Shown here: piece by piece, positions 1 to 11,780 of the stretch
Position numbering within the stretch: position 1 is the first letter of the stretch
How the letters are laid out: each line of letters opens with the position of its first letter
Assembly: GCA_948144175.1 (NCBI GenBank)
Contig: CANXME010002062.1
Coordinates: 372,001-436,000 of the forward strand
Origin: Closterium sp. NIES-65
Taxonomy: Eukaryota > Streptophyta > Zygnematophyceae > Desmidiales > Closteriaceae
DNA: 64,000 nucleotides
Direction: 5' to 3'
The notes under the pieces: generated by a model
What the model was told of the DNA's origin: nothing
Databases searched by the model: none
The model's input: only the letters and a program-made list of their open reading frames with translations
Made by a program: the position numbers and the translations under genes

Positions 1-190
1 GGACCCTGGAGTTGGAGCTGCTGCTGGTGCTGAGGACCCGGGCGTTGGAGCTGCTGCGGGTGCTGCGGACCCGGACGTTGAAGCTGCTGCTGGTGCTGCG
101 GACCCTGGAGTTGGAGCTGCTGCTAGGTGCTGAGGACCCTAGAGTTGGAGCTGCTGCTGGTGCATGAGGACCCTGGAGTTGGAGCTGCTA
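1..190 (+). repeat. 33-bp tandem repeat encoding the integrase-RT linker
   Basis: About five imperfect copies of a unit of roughly 33 bp, reading GVGAAAGAEDP or close variants. The equivalent position in copia B, C and E also carries low-complexity Gly/Ala/Glu/Pro repeats between the integrase and RT domains, so this is a family trait. The unit number differs between copies. Confidence 0.75.
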
Positions 191-2602
191 CTAGGTGCTG
201 GAGGTGCTGGCGCTGCTGGAACTACTGGTGGTCCTGCTGCTGCTATAGCTGGAGACCCTAGAGCTGAGGCTACTGGTGGTCTCTCTGCTGGTTCTGGCGG
301 CGCTACGCGGCCGCAGCCGTACTTCGTTCCACTCCTTCAGCAGGTTCTTGGTCAGTTGCCTCCTCCTTGTCCTGCTCCCTCCTTAGAGTGTCTTCCGCCA
401 GACCAGTCGCAGTCACAGTTACCTCCTTGCCTTACCACTCCCTGGTCCTTCTCCTTACACTGGTCCGACTGGAGGTCTTACAGAGCGTCGTGAGCCTGAG
501 TCTCGTCCAGCGTCGCCCGAGTCTCGTCGTGCGTCGCCTGTTCGTGCAGCTCACACTGGTCGGCGTGTCCCTCGTCAGCGCCCTCCTGCTTGTCCCAGGC
601 ACTCACCAGATGGCGCTTCGTCCTTACTCTGCTCCTCAGCGCGTCCCCCTGCCGTCTCCTCCTGAGTCCTCTCTTCCTGCTCTTGCTGACTCGGAGTCTG
701 ACTCCCTTCATGCTGCCAGTCCTACTGTCACGCATCTCCTCGCCACTGTTGTCACTGACCCTTCCTTTGAGTCCTCTGCTGCGTCTGCTCTAGTCGCTGA
801 GTTAGTTGACTTTGCTGCTGCTTGTCGTCTAGACTACGCCGCCAGTCTTGTCGCTGAGTCTGAGTCTGAGTCTGTCTGTCCTCCGTCCGTCGAGGGTGAG
901 TGTGCTCTTGGCACGGACGTCCTTGAGGACAGGCAGGAGGAGTTTGAGTGCTTTGCCGCTGCTTTACCTCATCTCGTGTCCATGCTGCTTGCCCCTGAGG
1001 GAGACCCGGATGCTCCAGACATCCCGACCCCGCGCTCTTACACTGAGGCGATCGCGGGTGAGTACTCCTCTCAGTGGCAGACAGCCATGGACGCAGAGAT
1101 GGCTTCCTGGAAGTCCACAGGCACCTACGTCGACGAGGTTCCCCCACCTGGGGCGAACATCGTCAGTGGCATGTGGATTTTCAGGGTGAAGCGGCCGCCG
1201 GGTTCTCCGCCTGTCTTTAATGCGCGTTTCGTTGCACGAGGCTTCAGTCAGCGAGAGGGAGTTGACTTCTTCCAGACCTTCTCCCCGACCCCGAAGATGA
1301 CCACTCTTCGGGTTCTGCTGCACGTCGCCGCTCAGCGTGACGACGAGCTCCACTCTCTTGACTTCAGCACTGCTTTCCTACAGGGCAGCCTGCACAAGGA
1401 GATCTGGCTGCGCCGCCCACCTGGCTTCACTGGGTCGTTCCCTCCTGGTACCCAGTGGAGCCTCAGGCGGCCAGTCTACGGTCTCCGCCAGGCACCCCGT
1501 GAGTGGCACGACACACTGAGGACTACTCTTGCTGCTCTTGGGTTCGCTCCTTCTACTGCTGACCCGTCGCTGTTTCTGCGCACCGACACTACGCTGCCGC
1601 CGTTCTACGTTCTCGTTTGCATAGACGACTTGGTCTTTGCTACTGCTGACACTGCGTCACTTGCCCACGTGAAGTCGGAGCTGCAGAAGAGACACATGTG
1701 CACCGACTTGGGTGAACTGACAAGCTATCTTGGCTTGCAGATCACCCGGGACAGAGTACAGTGCACCATCACACTAACTCAGTCACACATGGTGCAGCAG
1801 GTCCTTCAGCGCTTCTGTTTCACGTACTCCTCGCCTCAGGCCACTCCTCTGCCTACGGGTCACTCGCTCTCAACTCTGCCTTCGGATGAGTCCGTAGAGC
1901 CGAGTGGCCCGTATCCAGAGCTTGTGGGCTGCCTCATGTTCCTGATGACCTGCACTTGACCTGACCTTGCATACCCTCTTAGCAACCTCGCACGCTATGT
2001 TGCTCCTGGCCGTCACCGGAAGGAGCACATGGATGCAGCTAAGAGGGTGTTGCGCTACTTGTGCAGTACGTCGGGCATGGGGCTAGTGCTTGGAGGACGG
2101 GCTCGAGTTGTCCTCACTGGGCACTCAGACGCTTTCTGGGCTGACGACCAGGCTACTCAGCGGTCGTCTCAGGGTTACACCTTCAGCCTTGGCTCTGGTT
2201 CAGTTTCTTGGCGTTCTACTCGCTCGTCTTCAGTTCTCAGCTCCAGTTGTGAGGCTGAGATCTATGCCACAGCCATGGCTGCACAGGAGTTACGCTGGCT
2301 CACATACCTGCTGATTGACCTCGGAGAGCGGCCTCGTTCTCCTCCAGTGGTGTACGTAGACAACAAGGCTACCATTGCCTTGTGTCAGGAGCACAGACTG
2401 GAGCACAGGACGAAGCACATCGTTCTGCGCTACTTCCTTACTCGAGAGCTGCAGTAGCGAGGTCAGCTTTGTCTTGCTTACGTGGGCACTAGGGCCAACA
2501 CTGCTGATGTGTTCACCAAGGCTCTTCAGCCTTGTGATCATCAGCGCTTCTGTACTGTTCTAGGCCTTGTGCCTACTGTGCCTCACTTGCTTACTTCTTG
2601 AC
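164..2602 (+). pseudogene. copia A polyprotein: linker, RT and RNase H (degenerate)
   Basis: RT motifs are present: QWQTAMDAE, MWIFRVK, ARGFSQ, HSLDFSTAFLQG, YGLRQAPR and the active-site box, here CIDD instead of the YVDD seen in copies C and E. RNase H follows (EAEIYA, YVDNKA, HRTKHI) with the conserved C-terminal ADVFTKAL. Compared with paralogous copies there are at least two frameshifts near positions 440 and 590 (the latter an extra T), a CGA to TGA stop at 1957-1959, and a CAG to TAG stop at 2455-2457. The frame otherwise continues to TGA at about 2602. It cannot encode an active enzyme. The 2603-2835 stretch is the 3' untranslated region and has no gene. Confidence 0.9.
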
Positions 2603-2835
2603 TCTGTTTGTACTGTGATCTCTATATATATACCTATATGCTTACACTTGCTAGGTTGTGATCACTGTACCCCTTGCTATATTATTAAACTGCATGTGAA
2701 CTGGTCTTGTGACCACTTGCTTGTACTCGGAATTTGTGTGGTTTCCTCGAGATCCACCCTGAGCTTGCTTTGCCCTTCCTGACTGGACTTGTGACCACTA
2801 TTTGCTCTGGCTATCCCCCATTTCGCCTATGGGGG

Positions 2836-2987
2836 TGTATCAAAACATATGCATAATTATATCTAGGCTATATTGGGGCTATCCTTAGGGGGTACAGAAA
2901 TAGTCTCGACACTCTAGTCTTGTACCCCAATCTTCACCCAATCTGATCATTCTCGTTCCTCTCCTCACCTAGCTAGGGATTCTAACA
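2836..2987 (+). repeat. 3' LTR of copia A
   Basis: Starts TGTATCAAAAC just after the polypurine tract and ends TCTAACA, about 152 bp. It aligns in pattern with the LTRs of copia B (14466-14596), C, E and I, which share a start like TGTCAAA and an internal GGGGTA box. Confidence 0.75.
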
Positions 2988-4457
2988 GTGAGGTGGTAAG
3001 TTGTGGGGGACTGTAGGTGGAGGAGGATCTGTAGGGCCGACGGGTGTGGATTCAGTGTGCAGGGGGCTTCGGGGATAGGTGCGGTAGGGCAGTATGGTGT
3101 CGCGGTCTATGGGCGGCCGAGAATCTGCTGATGAGCCCCAGGAGTCACTGGGTGAGGCGCCTGAAGGAGGTATACCGAGGGGGTGAGGGGAGCCGTAGGG
3201 TCCTGCGGCTTCTGCGGCGGCTTTAGCTTCGGCGCGCGCGATCTCCTCTTCGATCGGTTCTTCCTCCTCTTGTGGTGGTGTCCCCCAGGTTGGCGTGGTG
3301 CCGAACCATCCACCTTCAAGTCCGCTTCCCCATCCTCCAGCTGCTACTGCCGCTACTGCTTTGGCGTCTTCATCTGAGCGGCGGCGTCGCTCCTCTTCCT
3401 CATGGTGCTGAAACTCCTTGGTCGTCATGGTGCGTTGGGACCAGGGATGAGCGACATGGTATGTCTCCCAGGTCAGGGGTAGGGGGTTGTTGTTTGCGTC
3501 AAACGCGCCAGGGCCGATGTAGTGGGTGAGGAGTTCGAGACGGTCTTGGACAGTGGGGTTGGTCCGAGATTTGCGGTGCTGGAAGATGGTGAGTGCTGCG
3601 GCAAGTTCTCCATCCCTGATGCCTGTTGGGTGGGGGGTTTGCCATTGGGCTTCTTCGACGATGTCCATAGCGCGGGGAAGGGGTGGTGTGATCACGGTCG
3701 AGGTTGGTGTGGGAGATTCCTCTGGGGCAAGGGTTGCGGTGGTTGCGGCGGCAGCAAGTCATCGTGCAGCTGCGGCGGATGATTCGCCTTCGTAGCTGCC
3801 CCTTTTCCCTTGTCGGGCGAGGGAATCCTTTGCGCGGGAGGCTGTGGCAGGTCGATGCGTTCTGTCTTCTGTAGATGATGCAGTTGGTGTGCGGTAGTTG
3901 CGGTAGAGTCCATCAGGTCCAGGAGCGTGGAGGTCAATCTCCCTTGGGTGAGCGTGGTGCTTGACCCAGGGGCGGCCGTCAGGGTGAGTTGGCTTGGTGG
4001 ACCATGCCACGTCTTGGGGTAGGAGATCGATGAGATCTCCTGAGTCGGCGCTGCAGTCGGGGATGTCGAAGTCGAGGATGTAGACGCCATCCTCGGAGTG
4101 TGCTTTGCCGATGTAGCGGGGTGTGCTGTTCGGTATGCTGTTGTCCTTCCAGTGCATGATGATGTCGCGGGTCTCAGGATCAGTGTGCATGAGGACTCCG
4201 CTTTGTACGAGTTGGTCATAGGAGAGCAAGTTGTACTGAAGATCGCTCAGCGTGATGTGGATGTTGCTGTCGTACGCTTTGAGGACGACGATGCCACATG
4301 CGCGGGCGTGAAGCTGTTGTGCGTTTGCCACGGTGATAATGGTTGGTTCGGGAATGGGGTATGCGTTGGAGGATCCGCGAAACAAGACCCTGCACCGACC
4401 GGGAAACTCCAGCCGTATACCCCGACAAGTAAGAATATTACTTCTCGTGGGTTTCAA
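2982..4457 (-). pseudogene. copia-like gag/protease fragment X
   Basis: Read on the minus strand, one frame of about 490 codons is broken by a single TGA at 3759-3761. The N-terminal half carries the pattern that follows a copia aspartic protease: IITVANAQQLHARACG, then a beta-strand/NLLS box (LQYNLLSYDQLVQSG). The second half is low-complexity and acidic (EEEEPIEEEIARAEAKAAAEAAG) and proline-rich; I do not recognise it. The usual DSGAS catalytic box is not visible, so the fragment begins downstream of it or has lost it. The lower end is cut by the LTR of element A. An identical 82-bp piece recurs at 36011-36092. Confidence 0.6.
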
Positions 4458-4689
4458 GCCTTTATTAAGGGAGAGTCAGAAATTAAACCGGTACCGGGTA
4501 TTATGGGGACCCTACTCCAGAGCGCTAATACGGGTCGAGCGTTCCGAGGAGTTAATATTCTCTCCCAGCAGCACTGTTTAAAGGCTCCCTGTTCCCCACA
4601 GATGAAGCCTACACAGCTGCAAAGGCTTAGTGGAAGGTTCCAGGCCCAAGAGAAGCCGAATCGGCCTCGGATAAATCCTTCTAACCTTT

Positions 4690-7600
4690 CTCAGTTGAAA
4701 ACTGATACTGAAGCGGCATCTTTGAGCGCAGGACCTAGGGATAACATATTCGACGTACCCTACGATCCTATAAGCGATACCATCTACGGATACTCGGAGC
4801 AGCAGCAACCACTAGTACTCGAGGTGATCTGCAACGGGCGTCGCCTCCAGGCCCTGGTGGACAGTGGTGCGTCCCACTCGGTGTGCGACCGCGGGACGTT
4901 GGAGAAAATTGGAGAATCCTAAGAAGAAACCCAGTTTACAGCAACGATGGTGGACGGTACGAAGCTTCCCATCCACGGAAAGTCAACACTGCAGCTGCAG
5001 ATAGGGGCGTTGAGGTGGAAGCCGACGTTGCCGATCACGAATATCAAGGGATTAGATTTCATCTTGGGGCAAGATTTTCTGAAGCTGTTCAACCCCAAGA
5101 TCGACTGGGTCAACCGGAAAACGTGCATCTACAACAACGGGAAACGAGTGGAGCTGCGAAGCTTGACGGATACAGGGAGCGTTCTTGAAACGACACTGGC
5201 ACGGTTCGAACGGACAGTGAACGAGAGTAACACGGGTTACTTAGCACTGGTTATAGCAGCAGCAAAGGAGGAGGTCTTGGAGCAGTACAAGGATATAATG
5301 CCCGACGACCTACCCACAGGCGTATCTCCAGCACGCACCCACGAGCACGAGATCGTGGAGGAACCAGGTGCGAAACCCGTCTCACGTGCACCAAACCGAC
5401 TGAGTCCGACTGAACTGACAGACATGAAAAAACAGATAGAGTATCTATTGGACAGACAACTGATCCGCCCATCCACCTCTCCCTACGGCGCACCAGTCCA
5501 AAACCAGACGGCAGTCTACGGATGTGCATCGACTACCGCGCACTGAACAAACAGACATTCAAAAACAAATATCCCATACCGCGCATAGACAACCTACTCG
5601 ATCAACTGCGTGGAGCAACAGTATTTTCGAAACTGGACCTACGATCGGGCTAGTGGCAGATCAAGATGGCAGACAACTCCGTCCACAAGACAGCGTTCCG
5701 TACCAGATACGGCTCCTACGAATACTTGGTGATGCCGTTCGGACTCTGCAACGCACCAGCAACGTTTCAGGCGGAGATGAATCACATCTTACGACCCCTG
5801 CTAGACGAGTGCGTGGTGGTGTACCTGGACGACATTCTCATCTACTCCAAGAACATGAAGGAGCACGTGGAGCATCTGCGGAAGGTGTTCGAGATCCTGC
5901 GGAAAAACAAGTTCTACGTGAAGCTGTCAAAGAGCGACTTCGCCCTGAAGAAGGTGCAGTTTCTCGGGCACATGGTGAGTGCCGAGGGCGTACATGTGGA
6001 CCCACGGAAGATCAAAGCCGTCAAGAAGTGGAAAGTACCAGAGAACGTGAAGGAGTTACAGCAGTTCCTAGGCTTCGCCAACTACTACAACAGGTTCGTG
6101 CCGCAGTACGCTAAGATAGCAGCGCCACTAACCGACCTACTGAAAAAGGATACGCCCTACAAATGGGATACCCTTCATCAGCAAGCCATGGAGCAGCTAC
6201 AGACAGCAGTGACTACAGTGCCAGTACTCATCTTGCCGGACCGAGACAAGGACTACGTGGTGGAAGCAGACGCTAGTGACCAAGCAGTCGGAGCAACTCT
6301 GATGCAGGATCACGGACGCGGTTTGCAGCCCATCGCCTACCTCAGTAAGAAGCTACACGGAGCAGAAATAAACTACCCCATTCACGACAAGGAAGCCTTA
6401 GCGATAGTCATAGCCTTCAAGGCGTGGAGGTGTTACCTAGAGGGAGCCAAGACTACAGTCTATACTGACCACTGCAGTCTCAAATACCTGAAGTCACAGC
6501 CGACACTCTCACGACGTCAGGTGCGGTGGGTGGACTTCCTGGAAACTCACTTCCACTACGACATCGTCTACAAGCCTGGGCTACACAACAAGGCAGACGC
6601 GTTGAGCCGCCCCGGACATGTAGCAGGCATCCAGCTCAATGGGATGAACCCTCTGCTCTAGGGTCTATTCCAACATGGGTACTCCGTGGACGCAGAGATT
6701 GCTACAGCACAGACCAAGAAGCTGTTACAGTGGGAGAAAGACTTAGCTGTAAGGAAGGGTTCAGGAAAGATTTGGGTACCGAATTACGCCCCGCTACGGC
6801 AGATCCTATTGGAGGAGTTTCACGACGTACCTTACGCGGGACATTTCGGGAGCAACAAGACGTTAGCTGGGATAGCGAAGTATTACTACTGGCCCGGGAT
6901 GGCAACAGACGTGCAGCAGTTCGTCACCTCTTGCGACACGTGCCAGCGGATGAAGAGCAGCAAGCAGTAAAAAGCAGGGTTACTTCAACCTCTACCCGTA
7001 CCGGAGCAGCCATGGCAGGTTGTTAGCCTCGACTTCATCACAGGGCTTCCTTCGACCTCACGGGGACATGATTCCATCCTCGTGGTGATCGATAAGTTCT
7101 CCAAAATGGGTCACTTCATACCGACCAACGCCACAGCTACAGCTGAAGCAACTGCTCGACTCTTCTTCGACCGCATCATCACCATCCACGGCATCCCCGC
7201 TACACTCATCTCAGACAGAGACCCCAAATTCACGAGTAAGTTCTGGAAGGAGCTCATGGGACTGTTGGGGACAAAGCTTGCAATGTCTTCAGCATACCAC
7301 CCCTAGACTGACGGACAGACAGAGCGACTCAATCAAGTGGTTGAACAGTTACTGCGCACAGCTTGCAAGGACGACGTCAGCCACTGGGACACACAGTTAC
7401 CAACCCTAGAGTTCGCTTACAACAACGCATCACATGCGGCCACAGGGAAAACTCCTTTCTTCCTGTGTTACGGACGGGAACCACTCACACCACAGCAGCC
7501 AACTACACCGGCACACGTCCAAGCCGCACATGACTTCGTCACCACCATGCAGCAGCTATGGGAGAAGACTCAGCGACGTCTCACCACGATGCAGAACTCC

Positions 7601-8092
7601 CAGAAGCAGTATGCCGATCGTCAGCGACGTGATCACTCAGTAGCAGTCGGAGATCAGGTGCTTCTTGACACGCGCAACTTGAACCTGTCTCACCTCCCAT
7701 CCAAACTCCGGCCTCGCTTCTGTGGTCCTTTTCTCGTTGAGGCACAGGTGACACCAGTTACATTCCGCTTGCGCTTACCAGATACATGGAAGCTTCACAA
7801 CGCTTTCCATGTCCAGCTACTGAAGCCCTACAAGGACCCCAACCAACAGTTCCAGGGACGGCAACTACCGCCACCACCACCCGTTCTCATACAGGATGAA
7901 CCCGAGTACGAGATCGAGCGCGTTCTCTCTCATCGGCGCCGCGGTGGCAAGACTCTCGAGTTCCTGATACACTGGAAGGGATACGACCCCACTGAGGACA
8001 GTTGGGTTGCAGAAGCTGATATGGGCAACGCACGCCGTGCTCTCAAGGACTATCTTGTCAAGCAGGGTGTATCTCACGCCACCCAGCTTTGA
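4690..8092 (+). pseudogene. gypsy G1 pol: PR-RT-RNase H-integrase-chromodomain
   Basis: The protease has ALVDSGASHSVC and GLDFILGQDFL. RT has the VVYLDDILIYS active site. RNase H shows VVEADASDQAVG and ADALSRP. Integrase shows WPGMATDVQQFV, CDTCQRMK and DFITGLP. The C terminus is a chromodomain (EYEIERVLSHRRRGG, FLIHWKGYDPTEDSWV). Breaks: TAA at 4920-4922; a small deletion and frameshift near 5500 between the protease spacer and RT; in-frame stops at 5651 (a Tyr position in relatives), 6659, 6968 and 7304. The 7304 TAG is CAG in copy G2. The domains are otherwise well preserved, so inactivation seems fairly recent. Confidence 0.92.
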
Positions 8093-8102
8093 GGGGGGAA
8101 CG

Positions 8103-8480
8103 TGTGAGAGTACGACGGCTTATGCCAGCTATGCTTGCTTGCCTCTACTTTATCATGCTATTTCTAGCATAGGATAATCATATGCATGCATGAATTGCGT
8201 GATTTCCTAGGCTAGGTGCTTTCCTATATTTTATTATAGTTATAGCACCGAGCTAGGTTGCGTGCACCGAATTCTGGCTTTTCGGTTGCCACCGAATTGC
8301 CTTCTACCGTATTTGGTAAGGAACTGTTCGGGATGCTTCGCGACCCGCGGAACCTTCGCGTAACACCTGGTTACGGGGCCTTGTGTCGAGCCTATATATA
8401 GCCTCGTGTTGTACCCAGGTGGACATTCAATTCAATTCAATTTGAATCATCTTTTCTGAGCTCGATCCCAGATCCTCACA
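8103..8480 (+). repeat. 3' LTR of gypsy G1
   Basis: 378 bp, TGTGAGAGTACGACGG to CAGATCCTCACA. It contains a TATA-like CCTATATATAGCC near 8390, likely the LTR promoter. Its partner LTR in G2 is 58533-58900 on the other strand, with the same ends and the same TATA block. Confidence 0.88.
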
Positions 8481-8630
8481 GCCCTGCTCTGGCCACACGC
8501 CGCCCTGCTCTAGCCGCGCGCCGCCCTGCTCTGGCCGCGCGCTGCCTGCTCTGGCCGCGCGCCGCCCTGCTCTAGCCGCGCCCAGCCCTGCTATGACCGT
8601 ACACCGCCCTCCCTGACCGTGCACTGCCCC
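8481..8630 (+). repeat. GC-rich tandem repeat beside the G1 LTR
   Basis: Five or so degenerate copies of a unit like CGCCCTGCTCTGGCCGCG. No coding potential is evident. It separates the G1 LTR from the remains of copia B. Confidence 0.6.
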
Positions 8631-8711
8631 AACCTACCCTAGTGCCTCCTCGCCGCCCTTCCTTCCCTATGTGCTGCCTTGCTCATCACTTGACTTCTCT
8701 TCACGGCAGCG

Positions 8712-9602
8712 GTGGGAGTGGTGGCGGCGGTGGCGGCAGTAGCGGGAGTGGTGGCGGGCTCAGAAGCAGTCGCTTTGGAGCTGTTCGGTGGGGAGTTTTC
8801 GGCAGTGGCCAGATGCAGCTGCAGCGACGTCCGAGCGAGACCCTTACGCCCCAGCAGCTTCGTGAGTGGTATGCTCGTAGGTGTCGTGGCGGCGGCAGTA
8901 GTGGCAGTCGCGGTGCAGCCAGTGAGTTGGGAGTTTCAGGCGGTTGCCTGGTGCAGCTGCAGCTGCGTCCGCGCGAGACCCTTACGCCCCAGCAGCTTCG
9001 TGAGTGGTACGCTCAGTGTGGGAGGTCTCGGAGTAGTGCTCATTTGCAAAGGTGATCAGGCTGGTCAGACATGCGGGACACCTGGCCACACACAATCCCG
9101 TTGCTTTTCCTGTCTGAGCGACACCTGGCAAGCAGAGTTTGGTGACGCGGCTGAGCTCCCCCGCTGGCTAGACCTTCTTAGGCAGGGCGTGGATGTCTTT
9201 GCGCTAGACTATGACGCTATCCTTACTGCCATATATGCATTGACTATTAGTGTTGAGGGTGACTGTTACATGTGTGTGCCGCCGAACCCTTGTATAGAGG
9301 CTGCTGCTCTAGGTGCTAGTGCGTCTGCTCTCTCTAGTACTGCACGTGCTGAGGCCCTGCACACCTTCACACTTGAATCATGTGCTTCCCGCTGTTTCTT
9401 TCGCGACAGTACCACAGTCACACCACTCCGTGGACCTGAACCTGTCACACTGGCTGACCCCTCAAGGGGCCCGATTCTTGCCCGTTCTACCACTATTCTC
9501 CCGTGTCCGGCGGTTCCGTCCGGCTCACTCTCAGGTCTTTACCTGCCCCTCGTTCTATACGAACTTGGTGAGTACCGCTGCCCTCCAGGATGCGATGGTT
9601 GA
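8712..9602 (+). pseudogene. copia B gag C-terminus and protease (inactive)
   Basis: The gag end holds two copies of the family signature ETLTPQQLREWYA and a knuckle remnant (CGTPGHTQSRC). The protease box reads LESCASRCFFRD where copia C has LDSGASRSFFRD: the catalytic Asp is Glu at 9375-9377 and the following Gly is Cys. The rest of the domain (SGLYLP and a changed NLVS region) is recognisable. Truncated at 9602. Confidence 0.8.
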
Positions 9603-9773
9603 TACCTTTACTCCTGGGGGTCAGCGTGTATCGATCTGCACGTATGCGATGGTTGATACCTTTACCAGGCCACGTTCACCCATCGGCCTGGGTCGAGTCT
9701 GTACACACTGACTACTGAGCCTCCCCAGGTCGCTGCGTCCGCGTCTGCGTCAGGACAGCATGCGGCCCCCTGC

Positions 9774-10615
9774 TTGTGTCACGCCATGTCACACCAGACT
9801 CTCCTTTGGCACCACCGCCTTGGTCACCCCTCCCTGCCACGCCTCCATGGCATGCACTTCCGCTACCTTGTCTCTTGTCTTCCCAAGTCTCTGCCTGCCC
9901 TCCCGCGCTCGTCAGCCCCGCTCTTTCTTCCTTGCATCGAGGGGCGGCAGCGCGCCGCTCCTCACTCCTCCTCGTTTCCCCCAACAGAGGCTCCCTTGCA
10001 GACTCTTCACATAGACGTGTGGGGCCTAGCCCGCGTCCGTGGATAGGGCCGCAAGCGATACTTTCTACTGGTTGTTTACGACTACTCGCGTTACACCACG
10101 GTCTTACCCTTGCGCAGCAAGGGGGAGGTCCCTGATGTCTTTGATCCCTTGGAACTGCGCTGTCTGTCTCCAGCTTCGCGAGCAGTTTCGCGAGGACCTT
10201 CCTGTCCTGCGTCTGCACTCTGACAGAGGTGGTGAGTTCGCCTCCGACCTCTTGCGGGACTTTTGTCGTGGGGAGGGCATCCGCCAGACGTTCACACTTT
10301 CCGGCCTCTCCACAGCAAAATGGGGATGCTGAGCGCCGCATTGGCTTAGTCATGGAGGTCGCTCGTACCTCCATGATCCATGCACCTGCCCCCCATTTTC
10401 TGTGGTCGTTTGCAGTCCAGTACGCTGCGCATCAGCTCAACCTCTGGCCCCGTATCTCCTTGCCGGAGACCTCGCCCACACTGCGTTGGATGGGGGAGGT
10501 TGGCGATGCGGCGGTGTTCCAAGTCTGGGGATGTCGTGCCTTTGTCCGCAATGCTTCCGCGGACAAGCTCTCCTCCCGCGCCATTTCCTGCGTCTTCCTT
10601 CGCCTTTCCCCGTGA
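9774..10615 (+). pseudogene. copia B integrase (fragmented)
   Basis: The GAG-pre-integrase box LLWHHRLGHPSLPRL and TLHIDVWGLARVRG are followed by a stop at 10044. The next pieces switch frame: VLRLHSDRGGEF (second catalytic Asp region), then QQNGDAERRIGLVMEVARTS with the catalytic Glu, and HFLWSFAVQYAAHQLNLWP. At least three frames are needed to read through it. Two cytosine homopolymers (about 10729-10747 and 10831-10845) follow in the linker. Confidence 0.85.
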
Positions 10616-10869
10616 CGCGTTTGGTTGGCAGTTTTACCACCCCACCACGAGCCGTGTCTTCTCTTCTTAGGATGTCACGTTTGACGAGTCGGTCCCCTTT
10701 TACCGTCTCTTCCCCTACCGCACTGCCCCTCTCCCCCCCCCCCCCCCGCCGCTCTTCCTCGCTCCAGGTTCCCCCCCGGTAGACCCCCTCCCCCCTCAGG
10801 GTCCTGCTCCCTCAGGTGTGTCTTAGGTAGACCCCCCCCCCCCCCGTGGCTGAGCCTGTCAAGGTAGCT

Positions 10870-11780
10870 GTCGACTCAGGTGCTGCTAGGGTGCTGCGTC
10901 TGAGGGTGTAGGGCCTGCGCATGCGGAGCCTGGGGGTGCTGAGATTGGAGCTGCTGAGTTTGGGGGTGCTGAGCCTGGGGGTGCTGAGCCTGAGGGTGCG
11001 GAGCCTGGGGGTACTGCGTCTGGGGGTGCTGAGCCTGGAGGTGATGTGTCTGCTGGAGGTCCTTCGGGTGCCTCATCACAGCGCGAGCCTCTCTCTCCAC
11101 TGCAGCTGCGTGAGTGGTTTGCTCGGCGCTGGAGTGGCGCTGCTGGAGCTGGGGGGCCTGCCGCTGGAGACACTACCGCTAGAGGCCCTGGAGCAGGAGG
11201 CACTGGAGCTGCTTGTCTTGGAGGCGCTGGAGGTGCTGCAGGTACTAGAGGTGCTGGCGCTTATCCTGCCGGAGCTGTCGGTACTACGTCTGGGGGTGCT
11301 GAGCCAGAGGGTGCTACGTCTGGGGGTGCTGAGCCTAGGGGTACTGCCTCGGCTGGAGGTACTCCGGGTGCCTCGTCCCGGCGGGAGCCTCTCTCACCAC
11401 AGCAGCTTTGCGAGTGATTTGCTCAGCGCACCCGCCTTCGGAGTGGTGCTGCTGGAGCTGCTGGTTCTGGAGGTGCTCGTACTAGAGGTACTGGAGCTGC
11501 CGGAGCTGGTGGTGGTACTGCTGCTGGAAGTGAAGGAGCTGCTGGTCCCGGAGGTGCTCGTTATGGAGGTACTGGAGCTGCTGGAGCTGGTGGTGCTGGA
11601 GGTGTTGGAGCTGCTGGAGCTGCTGGAGGTACTGGAGGTGCTGGAGGTGCTGGAGGTGCTGGAGGTGCTGGAGTTGCTGGAGCTACTGGATCTGCTAGAG
11701 TTGCTGGTCCCGGAGTTGCTGGTACTGGAGCTGGTGTTGCTGGAGGCGCTGGAGCTCTCGGTGCTGGTGCTGGAGACGCT
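10870..11780 (+). repeat. copia B low-complexity linker repeats
   Basis: Imperfect tandem repeats. The first block reads GAEPGGAEPGG-like, then comes SSQREPLSPLQLREWFARRWSG, a second block, the signature again (SSRREPLSPQQL), and a long GAGGAGGAG block of GCTGGAGGTACTGGAG-type units. The LSPQQLREWFARRW motif echoes the gag signature LTPQQLREWYARR, as if part of gag had been duplicated into the linker. Confidence 0.7.

Larger units (their letters stand above)
1..2987 (+). mobile_element. Ty1/copia element A, 3' portion with 3' LTR
   Basis: The 5' part lies outside the window. In order: a repetitive Gly/Ala linker, reverse transcriptase, RNase H, an untranslated tail, a polypurine tract (TATGGGGG) and a short LTR. 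It belongs to the same family as B, C, E, I and J in this window, recognisable by the shared RT/RNase H reading frame and by short LTRs that begin TGT(G)TCAAA-like. It abuts fragment X directly at the LTR end, so it probably inserted there. The other target flank is not visible. Confidence 0.9.
4560..8480 (+). mobile_element. Ty3/gypsy chromovirus G1, 5'-truncated, with 3' LTR
   Basis: Order is protease, RT, RNase H, integrase, chromodomain, polypurine tract (GAGGGGGGAACG), LTR. No 5' LTR or complete gag can be found; the boundary with fragment X near 4458-4600 holds nothing I can identify. Family member G2 (58533-59780, minus) shares the integrase tail, chromodomain and LTR. Confidence 0.88.

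Noticed and set aside
5651-5653. Stop in G1 RT as another C-to-T change
   Set aside because: Relatives have Tyr/Phe here (TAC/TAT or TTC), so TAG needs a transversion; not counted in the deamination list.
2455-7306. Possible genetic-code reassignment with TAG/TAA read as Gln
   Set aside because: Several stops fall at Gln positions, but paralogs in the same window use CAG there, TGA at Arg positions is equally common, and the GET3 exons need no reassignment. Mutation explains it.
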